Of a stretch of DNA of 64,000 bases, positions 45,681 through 56,886 are shown piece after piece. The notes below the pieces were generated by a model. It was not told the origin of the DNA and ran no database searches. It saw nothing but the letters and a program-made list of their open reading frames with translations. The DNA is from Coprinellus micaceus. Lineage: Eukaryota > Basidiomycota > Agaricomycetes > Agaricales > Psathyrellaceae. The stretch spans positions 2,914,001 to 2,978,000 of the forward strand of contig OX596339.1 in assembly GCA_951394405.1 (NCBI GenBank), written 5' to 3'. The first letter of the stretch is position 1, and every line of letters begins with the position of its first letter. A program made the position numbers and the translations under genes.

Positions 45681-47882
45681 ATGCTGTTCTTCGTTGGGGT
45701 CGCGGCGTCGTTCGCCGTGGCCGCTGTCAGTGTTGGCTCAGTCGCTGCTGAGCTTGTACCACACCGTGTCGTCCCGCGATTCAGGCCATTGACCTTGCCA
45801 ATCCGCACCGTTTCGTCGAGTAGTCCCCTGCTGCAGCCTCGTGATGTTGTCGGGACGAATGGCCAACAGGGAGGTGGCTTGTCGGCTGTGGGCATGTCGA
45901 GTGACAGGCAGTGAGTGGCATTTCGGGCCTGCTTGAGAGGTTGGCTGACTTTCGCGGCCTGTCTAGATCCCACTACACTGTGGTGAAGGTTGGGGAGGTT
46001 TATTTCCGTATTGCACTGGATACAGCTTCCTCGGATTTGTGGATCGTTTCATCGGGTTGCGGAACAGCAACATGCACCAAAGTGCCTCGGTACCCTCTGG
46101 CGTATCAGAGCCCGACGTTCGTCGCTGTGAACGACAATGCGACAACGTTCTCGGCGGGCTATGCGGATGGATCTAGTGCGTGTTCTTGCGGTTTCCGAAT
46201 AGGCGCCCGACTCACCCCGTGCAGCTGCCTCAGGGTTTGTGGCAAAGGAGACCATCCAGGTGGCCAATCTTACTATTCCTGAGCAACCCTTCGGTGCGTC
46301 GCTGTGCAGCGCCTCATTACTGCGATCTGATAGCTCATACGCCGGGTATAGGTCTGGTCACAAACTCGAACCTCACCCTCAACGACCAAGTCAGTGGGAT
46401 ATTTGGGCTGGGCTTCCCAAGGCTGTCCTCGATCTCCAAGGCCACAAATTCAACTCCGTTCTTCACCACCCTTGCCTACAAGGGTCTCTTGGATTACCCC
46501 CTATTCGCCCTGAGCCTCGCGAAGAATGGCACGGGGTCCTTGACTCTCGGTGAGCGTTGCCCGTCAATTCATATTAGCTTATTCATCTCATGCGTCCACA
46601 TTGGCAGGCGCAATTGACTCGTCCGTTGTGGGCAACAACACGAGCCAGATATCCTGGAACCGGGTGGCGGCGTTTCCGCCTTTCATCAGCGAGGTGAATG
46701 TCACCTCACCAACCTACCTGCAATGGGCGATCCCGCTAGCCTCGTTCTCGGTCAACAACACAAGCTTGGACCCTATCTCGACGTACCCCACCATCCGAGG
46801 AGGTCAGTCGCTGGCTCTTATCGACGCGTAAGCCCTGTTTTCTCCTTTGCTATGACAGGGTGCTGAACCCATTGTCTATAAATAGCGGTTCGTCTGGCAT
46901 CTCCGGGCCAGTGCAGGATGTCAGTACCATGCCCCTACCTCGCCCTTGTTGACGATGCTGATAATCTCTCCAGGTCTCCCGGATATTTTCGCAGATTGAA
47001 GGCGCGAGGCTGGTGAATTCCGACGCGGGCCAGTGGGTTATCCCCTGCGATACCACCGTGCCAATGACATTCACCTTTGGGTGCGTGCTTGGCGACCCTA
47101 TGAGTCCTGGAGCGTTGCGACTAACGGCTCCGCAGCACGGTTAATTACACCCTTCTCCCCGAAGACTACCTCATCGGACCAGCGTCCGGTAACCCCAACC
47201 TATGTTTGTCTTGGCCTCGAGCTTCGTCTCCAAACTCGGATGGCATCGACTGGCAGTTCGGTGCTCCGTTCTTGCGGACGGTTTACTCCGTGTTCAGGTG
47301 CGCAGTAAAGCAAAGCGTCCTTCCACCGTAACTGAAGTCTCCATTCACTATAGTTTCGGCATTAACACCAAAGAACCCCCCATCATAGGCTTCTATCCCC
47401 TACGCAACGCAACAGAACTAGCCAACCTAACCGCATCCCAGACACCTGAGTATATCTCTTCCTACCTCGCATCGATATCAGCTACCTACCCAACCACACT
47501 TCCTAACGTCATCCTCCCAACGCCTTCCTACACCACACCCGCTTACGCTTTGAACACCTCCGTCTCTGCTCCGGTGGGGGCCGTGCTCACTTCGGGGCTG
47601 GCTACGAGCACGTATACGCCCCTTCTTGGAACGAGGACCCCGCTTGCGCTTGTGAATGTGTCGGCGGTGCCGACGGTGAAGCCTGAGCCTACAGTTTCCA
47701 CATATACGATTACGGATTCGGCGGGTCAGGTTACCATTCAGACGACGATTTTACAGCAGACGCCGGTCCCGTTGGGGGTTGTCCCTGGGTGGACGAGCGG
47801 GGGTGTTAGTTTGAGCTGTGGTTCGCCGGGCAACGTAGTTATGGGTATCACCGCTGCTTTAGTTTCGTGGACAGTGCTATGA
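45681..47882 (+). CDS. Aspartic protease (pepsin family A1), GPI-type
   Basis: A secreted or wall-bound pepsin-like endopeptidase. The signal peptide MLFFVGVAASFAVAAVSVGS precedes a propeptide. The first catalytic Asp lies in ALDTASSDLWIVSSGCG, where DTA replaces the usual DTG. The flap region follows (YADGS), then VSGIFGLGFPRLS and DYPLFALSLAKNG. The second Asp is in LALIDAGSSGISGP, reading DAGS instead of DTG(T/S); this motif is restored by removing the intron after 46829. A Ser/Thr/Pro-rich stalk ends with a hydrophobic tail (NVVMGITAALVSWTVL), typical of GPI attachment. About nine N-glycosylation sequons (NxS/T) are visible. Both Asp residues are kept, so activity is likely. Introns are short. 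Confidence 0.86.
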
Positions 47883-48141
47883 AAGAATAGTTTTAACAAT
47901 GTACTTGATTGAACATTCCGACTCCCCTTCCCACTGCATATACCGACTATGTTGCCGTTCCGCATACACAAATCACGGACAATTGTGTAATTTTACCGCA
48001 TATCTCATTCGCTCTCTCGTACCACCCATGTTTTGCTTTCAATGTTACATCTATTAATCGAGCAAATGACCAGTGGGCTAGTAGTATGCGTAGCAAGATG
48101 GTCCCTAGCTAGTGTTGACAAAGGGAGCACTCTTGTCTTCC

Positions 48142-49927
48142 TTAGTTCCGTCCCCCTTCCTTCTGCGCCGAGTACTCCCTCCACCACTCAGGCTGAAGCT
48201 CGGCCCTCTTTTCCTCGAGGGCCTTCGCGTTCTCTTCAAGAGCCTCGATAGGACCCCTGAGGTGGTTGGACGCAGAGTCGGGGTCAGTGGTGACTTTGGG
48301 AATCTGTTCTTGGATGCGCTGGAAGCGAGATCAGCTCGAGTTCAGAACGAACCAGTTGAGACGGCTTACCTCAAGGATTCGCCTGGTCATCATCATCTCC
48401 GCCCCCGTATCCATCCACAACTGGGTCATCGCCCGCTCCTCCGGGTCATACGCGCGTATCCTCGGATCGCTGTCGCCCTCCTCACCCACACTCGCCTCTG
48501 CCGCCCTCTCGATCATCTTTGCGTCGCGCATCCGCCAGTGGATCCATCCCATCAGCCCCTTCGCGATGTCCCGTGGTGGGGAGACGGAGACGGCGGTGCT
48601 GCCGATGTACGAGTCGTTGGCGTTGAAGGAGAAGAGGTCGGGGTCGTGAGGAGATTGGAAACCGGCGGTCTTCGCTAGCTCCTCTAGCCCGGTCTCGTAG
48701 TCGTCCCGGAAGCTGTTGGGGTTGCGGTAGGCGCAGGCGCTGCCCTGTGATCGTGAGGCGGGTGAGTGAGGGAAGAGAGGGAAGGGAGAAGGAAGGGGGA
48801 CTGACGGAGGCGGAGATGGCGTCCATGAAAACCGTACACGAGCGTTTCTCGCCGTCCAGGGCTTCTGCTTCGTACTCTGCTAGGTAGAGAGGAATGAGGA
48901 GTGGTCGGAAGACTGACTTTTTTGAATTGTCGATTAATAGGTGTGCTTCGGTGGAGTCAGGCGGAGACTCACAAACTTCTCCTGGATGGAGTCCAGGTCG
49001 CAGTCCAGCCCAGGGAAGATCTCTGGCTTCTCATGCGAGAAGGCCTTGAGAGCTTTGAGGGGAAATATTGAGTATGGCAGGCAGCTAACTTCCTGCCCGC
49101 GTTGGTGTATCAGCCCGGGAGACCATGGCAAGGTTTTGTTTGAGGAGATCTTGAGGAGCTGGCCGGGGGCGACAGCTGGGTCGGCGTCGGGGTCCCGGAG
49201 TGGCGAGGTGGAGAGGATGCGGAAGTCGGAACCTTCGAATTGCTGCTTTCAGAGGAGTCTCTCATCTAGACGGCACGTAAGATCGTACCTGGAAAATACC
49301 TGTAGGTGTGTTAGCTCGTTTGTCAAGGGCTGAGGCACAAGATATGGTTGGGAAGGGCGCCAGGAGGATAAGGCATAAGGAATGGGTATTACTAGGCAAC
49401 CGGGAGCAAGGACGACAAGGGGGATATACCGGGAGATTACACCCATCGAGTTGTGAAGATTTACGATGCATAGAGGATGTAGAACTCACCCGTTCTGAAT
49501 CTGGAACAGCGCCGTCCTCTGCAAATGTCAGGCTGCATTGTCACTCAATATCCAAGCCACAACTCACCTTAGTATCGTTAAAGTCGATGTCTGCCTGCAG
49601 CTCCGCGTCGTATATCCACGCGGGGAAATACACCGGTACTATCCGTTTCGGGCGTAAGGCAGCCCCCCCGAAACCAGGAATGAAGCGTGCAAGGGTCGAG
49701 CCAAAGAGACCCTTGTTGCATAGTGAAGCACCCCATATACCCAAGAAGGATATGGCCGTTTCCTGGTCGAATGCGAAGGGGTATGCTGCCGTGAATTGTG
49801 AGCGTCAGGAGAGGGACGAGCCTTTGGGGGTCTCACCGCGAAGCTTCTGGAAGTTGGAATAAGGATTTACGGCCGTTGAGTAGCGCCTGCTACATAGGCG
49901 CGCTGCCAGCCTTGCGCGACATATCAT
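48142..49927 (-). CDS. Mitochondrial protein of unknown function
   Basis: The family is not recognised. The start MICRARLAARLCSRRYSTAV, followed by NPYSNFQKLR, is an Arg-rich amphipathic stretch with an RRYS-type cleavage context, typical of a mitochondrial presequence. Exons then read YPFAFDQETAISFLGIWGAS, LFGSTLARFIPGFGGAALRP and RIVPVYFPAWIYDAELQADI. Next come PGQLLKISSNKTLPWSPGLI and FPLKALKAFSHEKPEIFPGL. The C-terminal part has SACAYRNPNSFRDDYETGLE, DIAKGLMGWIHWRMRDAKMI and a charged helix (LEENAKALEEKRAELQPEWW), ending YSAQKEGGRN at 48142. It shares a 265-bp divergent promoter region with the ER DnaJ gene. The PAWIYDAEL stretch looks conserved, as in fungal mitochondrial proteins of unknown role, but that is an impression only. 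Confidence 0.7.
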
Positions 49928-50192
49928 CGTGCTCGTCGTGTGCAACGACGAAGAGGGACACTTCAACACCGTGCGCCGCGATGACGGAAAGTGACGGACC
50001 TCGCTGATTGGGATGGTCTCGCGGAGACCTCCAGGCGGGTCCCGCTGGTCCCGTGCCTGGAAGCGCCCGTAACGTGACGGACACGTATGCGACACGAAAT
50101 TTAGGTCGCCAGATCGTCGCCGACCACGCTACGGACGTCACCCATTCTCTTTCTCTCCCTCACACCGCCGTGGCGGTATAGAAGTCAACGAA
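49928..50192. promoter_or_regulatory. Bidirectional promoter, mitochondrial protein and ER DnaJ
   Basis: 265 bp separate the divergent ATGs. CT-rich DNA precedes the DnaJ ATG on the plus strand. No TATA box is clear. Confidence 0.5.
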
Positions 50193-51750
50193 ATGCTTTT
50201 CTCGTGTATCGCTGTCCTCGCCCTGGCTTGGTTGGCAGCAGCGGCGGATTACTACAAGGTTCTAGATGGTATGTGCGCGACGGCGGACCATGTGCAGGAC
50301 CGGGGACTTAATGGGACCATCGCCAGTGCACAAATCGGCCTCGGATAGAGACATTAGGGCGGCCTACAAACGGTTGAGCAAGAAGTGGCACCCAGACAAG
50401 AACAAGACGCCAGAGGCGGAGGGGAAATTCGTCGAGATCGCGCGGGGTATGTCTGGGCTTACCGTCTGGTCGGAAAAGTCACATAACTGACCGGTCCATA
50501 GCCTACGAGATTCTATCGGACACAGAGGTAAGGCGATTCTATGGCCGTAGGGGTCCACCCGCTAATCACTGTGCAGAAACGACAAATATACGACCGCCAT
50601 GGAGAGGAGGGATTGAAGGCTCATGAGGGAGGTCAACAGCACCCCGGAAACCCATTTGATGTGTTCCAGAACTTCTTCGGCGGTGGTGGTCGTGAGTCTT
50701 GGCTTGTCCGACCATTAACCAGATCGCGTTCTTAGCTTTATACAGACCACCACCAACAAGCGCGCAAGGGCCCTACTTCGTTGACCGAATTCGAAGTGTC
50801 GTTAGCAGATATCTACTCCGGGGGTGACATCGAGGTGCGTGGTCAGGCTTCATCTCATAGTTTTCGGTGCTCAATTCCGTATCACAGTTCATGATCAAGA
50901 AGAAGATCCTATGCGACCACTGTCGTGGTACCGGTGCCGCTAGTGACGGCGATATCCACACTTGCACATCATGTAACGGCCAGGGAGTCAAGTTGGTCAA
51001 GCAACAGGTCCGGACACCTCACTCCTTCGTCGTACCTGCCGTGCTCACATCTCCTCAACCCATAGATCTTCCCCGGAATGTTCGCTCAGAGCCAAGTGAC
51101 ATGTCAAGACTGCGGCGGACGGGGCAAGGTCATTAAGCGCCGGTGTCCACACTGCCAAGGAAACAAGGTCATGGACCACACCGCGCACTACACTTTGGAA
51201 GTCCAACCCGGTATCCCCGAAGGCCATGAGGTTGTATTTGAAGGCGAGGCCGACGAGAGTCCCGACTACGAGGCTGGAGACATCGTGCTGCGGGTGCGCA
51301 GCAAGAAGGAGCAGGGTGGATTCAGGAGGAAGGAGACCAGCTTATACTGGAAAGAGACTATCGGCATTGACGAGGTGCGTCCACCTACGATTCTCTCGGT
51401 TCACTCCTCTAATTCATGGAACCACTGTGCAGGCTCTACTCGGATTCGAGCGCAATTTGACGCACCTAGATGGCCGAACAGTAACACTGAAGCGGACAGG
51501 CGTCACGCAGCCCAATTACGTCCAAGTTCTCAAGGGAGAGGGCATGCCTCTCTTCAACAGGCTGGACCAACATGGGGATCTATTCGTAGAGTACAACGTG
51601 GTGCTACCGACAGACCTGACACCACAGATGCGTAGAAGTACGTCCATCTACCTCGACTCATCGTGCTGAGAATGTGTACTGACCATGACTCCATTCGCAG
51701 AGTTTGCAGAGGCATTCCGGTCATCGTCAAGTAGTCACGACGAACTATGA
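50193..51750 (+). CDS. scj1: ER-luminal DnaJ (HSP40) co-chaperone, SCJ1-like
   Basis: Partner of the ER Hsp70 BiP/Kar2 in folding and ER-associated degradation. The signal peptide MLFSCIAVLALAWLAAAADY leads directly into the J domain (YYKVLD, then DRDIRAAYKRLSKKWHPDKN with the HPD motif, and AYEILSDTEKRQIYDRHGEE). A Gly-rich linker follows, then four zinc-finger repeats CDHCRGTG, CTSCNGQG, CQDCGGRG and CPHCQGNK. The substrate-binding C-terminal part has EVQPGIPEGHEVVFEGEADE and VLKGEGMPLFNR. The last exon, reached through an intron after RR, ends SSSSSHDEL at 51750, a clear HDEL ER-retention signal. Short introns are found throughout. Function and location are both well supported. Confidence 0.93.
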
Positions 51751-51911
51751 TGTAGACCTCGTATTTAATTTATACCCACATTCTTGCATTTCTAGGCCTC
51801 TTTCACACCGCTTTCATTAACCATCAGACATCCGCCTTCACTAGTGCTATGTTTGGCGCCCAAAATCTGCGAAGAAGGCGAACCTCGGATCGGAGAAACG
51901 GTCTCAAATCG

Positions 51912-53197
51912 CTACCACTGGGTCTCGTCAAGGCGTACGATCAGCTTGACGCCCGACACCCTCCCTTCGTCGATCCTCCTTAGGCCTTCCTCCACGCCCC
52001 CCAATCCTCCCGGTATGATTTCAAAGTTGGCGGGCTTGGATACGGTCATTAATGTTTCCTGTTCAGGCGCAGAACGGGAAAACATACCTTGACTTGACGG
52101 CTTTCCAAAAGCTGCGTAACCTCACCCCAAAACTTGATCAAATGAGGGCGATGGGAAGGGTCCTTCTTCCCAGCGGTGAATGCAGCGAGGGTCTTCCCGT
52201 CTGGCGGTTCCACTTTGAAGATCGGATTCAGAGTAACGACCTTGCCCCCAGGAGAAACCGCTGCAAGTGCTAAAGGGAGCGACGAGTCGGGCCTGCCATA
52301 CGCATCGTACGCAAATCGAATCGTTGGTAATCCGTCTATTTTCTTCAGCTCGGCAGGCAGCGATTCCGCGGAAATGTGGCGGTCAATTACGTGCGTCGCG
52401 CCAAGGGACTTAAGGTATTCCGTGTTGTGTAAGGATGCAGTCGCGATTATGAACGAGAATCCGGATATCCTAGCGAGTTGAATCGCTGGAAAGTTGCGAC
52501 AGATCATCAATATGGGATTCATTCATGGATAGCACAGACTTGCTCGCTTACTAGCTGTTCCTGCTGACCCGGAACCACCAGAAATGAAGATCGCTTGCCG
52601 AGAATAGGCGGAGGCGCCGGTGGGGTCCAAGAACGACTTCAGGCCAAGGCCGTGGGGGTAGTCGTTATAGAGACCAACGTAAGCCGTGTTGAGAGCTATG
52701 GGGAGGGTCGCTGCCTCATCGTACGACAGTTTCTCAGGTATCTGAGCAGGTTCGGGATCGTTAAGTGCTTGAGGTCATGGAGGGAGAGATACTTAGGGCT
52801 TGCCTTTGCCAAAGTATGAGAATCCGCTAATGCATACTCCTGGAAGCCATTGTACTTGCTGTCGAACTCCCCGCCGGTCAATCTAGGAGCCTGTTTTATG
52901 CAGTACGCGTTAGCAGAGTCACAGGAGGACATACACTTTGTCGCCAGGTTTGAATTCCGTCACGCCCTCTCCGACTTCGACAACGTCCCCAGCGAGGTCG
53001 GATCCGACGACCAAAGGGTACTTGAGAGGAATGTCGAAGGCCCCGAACTTCCTTATCCATGCGTCCCCAGGGTTCAGGCCCACAGATTTGACCTTGATGA
53101 GGACTTCATCCTTTCCTGGCTTCGGGATGGGGAAGGCGGTATCGATCGTGAGGTTCCCTCCCTTTTTGTATTGGACAAGGGCTCTTTGGGTCACCAT
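51912..53197 (-). CDS. Zinc-type alcohol dehydrogenase / quinone oxidoreductase-like protein
   Basis: An NADPH-dependent MDR-superfamily enzyme. The start MVTQRALVQYKKGGNLTIDT is followed by KDEVLIKVKSVGLNPGDAWI and YPLVVGSDLAGDVVEVGEGV, TEFKPGDKV. After an intron come GFQEYALADSHTLAK and IPEKLSYDEAATLPIALNTA. The nucleotide-binding glycine motif reads FISGGSGSAG, then IIATASLHNTEYLKSLGATH and VSPGGKVVTLNP. The last exon gives IIPGGLGGVEEGLRRIDEGR and VSGVKLIVRL, with the stop at 51912-51914. The catalytic-zinc Cys/His of true alcohol dehydrogenases are not seen. It is therefore most like the zinc-independent quinone oxidoreductase or trans-acting enoyl-reductase group. No polyketide synthase is near, so a stand-alone detoxifying reductase is likely. 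Confidence 0.85.
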
Positions 53198-54486
53198 GGC
53201 TTGGGCGGGCGACTGATTGAGGCGCTAAGGGTTTTATACATTGTGCTGGACATCGAAGCCAGGCCAAGGATTCGTATTACTTGCACACGATCTTTCACTT
53301 ACCCGAGAAGTATAGTCACTGCCGACATCACTAGACTAAGTATCAATATAGATGACGAACTTTGGACACTCCAAACCCGTAGAACCGGCATTCTGCAACG
53401 TCAAAGCGCCAGAGTTCTCCGGAAATGGATGGTGGTTGACTCAGCCAAAAGTTGAGAGACGCCGGTCCTGTCAGTCATGGGATAACAGATCGTCACTTCA
53501 GGTTAAAATCGCACCATTCCCAGGGATACACGAGGACCTGAGCCGTCTGTAAGACTGCCAAGTCGAAAACAAATGGACTTGGGAATAAACGCACTCCTAT
53601 CGAGATCCATCACTAAATAAGCGCCCACCGCTTCGCCAAGCCAACAGGGCCTGGGCTATCGGAGCTGCAATGTGCAACGCACCGGGTGGGTCTACTCAAA
53701 GTCTAGACGCCCCCAAGTGATGTCCTTTCAAATCACCAAAACGAGGAAGCTTGGCCTCCTTATGACCCTGCAACCCGCCATACGACGCATAGTTCGTCGC
53801 TCAATCAAAGCCCCAGCTCGGAAAGGTTCTTCCTGGGATCGAGAGGAGCAACATGAACAAGCTGGGTCGGTGCGGGGTCTTGTGGAGTGGGTGCGGACTT
53901 TAGAGTCTAGAAGAGATTCTACAAGATAGGTCATCCGTGGTTCACGGTGGCCTAACCTCGCGGCTAACCCCAGCTTGACTCAATACTAAATGAAGTCACC
54001 GTGAAGTCAAGTGGCGGATCGATGTGGCGACGGAGCTACGAGGAAAAAGGAGCGGATGAGGACATGAAGACCCTGAACGATATGTGATTCGAATCCTATA
54101 GGTTGATAACAATAATAGCAACAAGACTAGCTTGCGCTGGTAAGTAGGCTAATACGAAGTCCAGTAAGGATGCTCGACCAAGTCCGGTAATGTGCCGGTG
54201 CCAAAAATATAGGTACTAGTATCGTAGAAGTCTGTGCAAGTATAAGAAATTGGCCTATAGTACGAGACGCTGACTTATAAAAATAACTCGCCAAGAAAGC
54301 AAAGTGGCATGCCAAAAGCCTATCACCTATCACAGCGAACCTCCCCCAAAAGAACCGGGATGTGAGGTGAATGGCGGACAAGCAGCGGCTCGTCTAAGTG
54401 CTAGCCGGAACCGTGCTTCCTAAAGATAGAACCTACATAGGATGTTTTCCAGACCATCGACTCTTCTACAGCCTCCGTTCCACGAA
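53198..54486. other. Intergenic region, dehydrogenase to F-box D
   Basis: About 1.3 kb. It holds the dehydrogenase promoter (53198-53500) and the 3' flank of the next minus-strand gene. The open frames at 53672-53929 and 54127-54381 are not conserved. The part near 54060-54300 is AT-rich. No terminal repeats are seen. Confidence 0.5.
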
Positions 54487-56037
54487 TCAACGACTCGAAC
54501 AAACCTTCCGTCTATACAGATAGGAAGATCTAGTCCGTCCCGCCGAGCTTCCACGCAGATTCCCCATTCGCAACTCCACTATCTTCAGGTCTAGCCGATG
54601 TCTACGAGAGCCGGCCAATGAGGACATTTCCCGCAAGATGGGTATGTCTTTGTGGCCGGCGGGGTAATGGAGCTGGAGTCGCTCGAACGGCAAGACCTGC
54701 TGAGCCGGAGGCATTGAGTGAACGCTGCCTCCGTCCAACACCAAAGCCCCCATCCTACGCTCCACCATCTCGACCAGCGAGTGAGAGGTAGGAACGCGGG
54801 TATCGATTGTGAGGTCGGCGAGGCGGGGAAAAGCACATTCCCATTCTTCTGAAGGTGACCGGATCGCCTTCCTCGGGGTAAGCATCTCCACGAGTACAGG
54901 GTAGTTCATGCGACTACCCCGCATCGTCAGTTTCCGTAATGACGGCTCGCATGCCTTCAGGCATGCCACGAAGTCGCTGTCCTTCAGCGGGGTATTAATC
55001 CATAGAACCTCCACTTGGCACGCCGATCTCTCGATGAGCTCTATCAAATCCTTGGGGTCCCAATTCTTCTGTCCTGCGTGCGCGTGGGTTTGCGCCAGCC
55101 TCGAGTACCGGCTATTACTCTGGTCTGGGGTATCCGCGTCCAAGTGAACCCGGACGCGTTTCAGAGCCGGTAGGACAAGGTGGTTGAGTAAACCGGTGAG
55201 GTCGTGGGTGATATTGAGGGATGTGAGTTTCGGGAGAAGGATGGGGATTTGAGACGGAAGGAATTCGGGATATGGGCGAGCGATCCGGATGTCTTCGAGG
55301 TTGGCACATCGATCGAGGAGCTCGAGGTAGTTCAGCCTCCCGTAGTTCATGGACAAGGAGAGGCGAGCGAGACGGGGCAAGGGCAAGGCCAGTAGCGTCT
55401 CGGTGTCCGCCAGGTCGTCTACCCACGTGAGCTCCTTCAACTTCGGTGCGCCAGCTAGCAAATGGGTGATGGGTATAATGTTGGATGTGCTAACATCTCG
55501 AGCATGGAACTCGAATGTTGTCAACAGTGGTACGTTCTCTATGGCGTTTGCAAGGTCGTAGATGAGGGGGCATGATAGATTCCGGAACTCTAAACGAACG
55601 TGCCTCCACCGACGTGCATGCCGGCAGACCAGGTTTAGAATGCCCTGGTGGGGTCGCTCGTTGAAGTCAACGGAGAGTGAGAGGGATAGTGGTCTGTCGC
55701 CAGAGCGCTGCAACCACAGGTTCGCTAGCCGTATGTCTTCAGCTGAACCCCGGTAGTTGAGATGCACTGAATCCCAGAGCTCTGGAGTGGATTTGGCGGC
55801 GCGCCTCCAAGAACTACAGACGCGCGCAGGGAGAATTGGAGCAGCGGTGGAGCTTGGGTTGGGGTATCGTTCCTCCGGTAGACAGAAGAAGAAGATGAGC
55901 GAGAGTAACTCCGAGGGTAGCCTCGATACGGGCGAGGAATTGGTGGGCTCCGGGGGGTATATTGTCAGGAGGTGGTGGCCATTGTCGTTCGCCCAAGCGG
56001 TGATACGGCTAGAGAGTTCCTGGGGGTCAGGTTGCAT
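54487..56037 (-). CDS. F-box protein D
   Basis: A predicted SCF adaptor, coded in a single exon without introns, unlike its neighbours. I chose the start MQPDPQELSSRITAWANDNG at 56037 over the further ATG at 56211 because a leading coiled or helical stretch before the F-box is usual in this type. The F-box reads SPVSRLPSELLSLIFFFCLP and ILPARVCSSWRRAAKSTPELW, followed by SVHLNYRG. LRR-like strands follow: RWRHVRLEFRNLSCPLIYDL, LLTTFEFHARDV, RLARLSLSMNYGRLNYLELL, PKLTSLNITHDL and LRKLTMRGSRMNYPVL. The C-terminus RTRSSYLYRRKVCSSR is basic. It is not a close paralog of F-boxes A-C and belongs to the common large agaricomycete F-box type with the CSSWRRAA/LWSS block. Confidence 0.83.
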   Translation of the reverse strand: MQPDPQELSSRITAWANDNGHHLLTIYPPEPTNSSPVSRLPSELLSLIFFFCLPEERYPNPSSTAAPILPARVCSSWRRAAKSTPELWDSVHLNYRGSAEDIRLANLWLQRSGDRPLSLSLSVDFNERPHQGILNLVCRHARRWRHVRLEFRNLSCPLIYDLANAIENVPLLTTFEFHARDVSTSNIIPITHLLAGAPKLKELTWVDDLADTETLLALPLPRLARLSLSMNYGRLNYLELLDRCANLEDIRIARPYPEFLPSQIPILLPKLTSLNITHDLTGLLNHLVLPALKRVRVHLDADTPDQSNSRYSRLAQTHAHAGQKNWDPKDLIELIERSACQVEVLWINTPLKDSDFVACLKACEPSLRKLTMRGSRMNYPVLVEMLTPRKAIRSPSEEWECAFPRLADLTIDTRVPTSHSLVEMVERRMGALVLDGGSVHSMPPAQQVLPFERLQLHYPAGHKDIPILREMSSLAGSRRHRLDLKIVELRMGNLRGSSAGRTRSSYLYRRKVCSSR

Positions 56038-56886
56038 GAAGGGGCTGTGACGGGGAGTTGTGAGAAGGAAAGGGAAGGGAGTGAGGGTGATATGCGCACC
56101 CTGAAATATTTGGGGAAGTGGTCCGAACTCTGGCTGTGTGTGTGGCCTTGCTTTATCGCCGTGCCCCTGGCGCAGGCTCGCCTCGTGTCCAATAACACGA
56201 TCTGAACTCACTGTTCTGGTGCGAGTCCTACATCACATATGTCAGCTCCAATGCGATCCAGGCTAAAAACGCCGCATGCCTCAGAAGTAGAAGACGAACA
56301 TACAAGCAGCAAGGGCGAATGGATTCGAAGGTGGAAATGCCCAAACCCGTTTAGATGAGGGGGTTATATGCACTGCATCTTACCAAATTTCGCCTCCCTC
56401 GATCGAGAGCTTGCTGTTCTCGTAATCGGGGTCCATCGACGTTGAGCTCGACGACGACGGTTGTCAATGTCGATCTCTTCGAGCATGCTGTGAACCACGA
56501 TCCTCGACGATAGCAGAATGCTGGATTCGGACTAGCGCCCGCCACTGGCAGGGTTTCGGGAGATATTCGTGGGTATTTAGCGCCGCAGCGTCGTCCGAAC
56601 CTCCGACACCGTTATCTCTTGTCGATAACCGCCACAAGAGCCACTTTGTCGAGAACGCCCAGAAGAAAAAAGTAAAGGCAATCAGGCTGGGGAGATGACG
56701 CACGTGGAGAGGCACCATCTCAGACTCCTCCGGGTTCAACTCAGGATCACTCTGGGCCTATCCTAGATCGCTCCTCTTCGACCCGTGTCCGAGTACAACG
56801 TACATAGCCTTAACTCTCTTGGCTTTGGCTCTTGAGCTTCAACGGCCACCACTCCACTCAAGAGAACCTGAATACTCGCAAGAACG
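56038..56886. promoter_or_regulatory. Divergent region, F-box D and phosphofructokinase
   Basis: About 0.85 kb. It contains the possible alternative start of F-box D at 56211 and the promoter of the phosphofructokinase gene. No other gene is supported. The open frames at 56351-56545 and 56464-56739 (minus) lack similarity. Confidence 0.45.
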
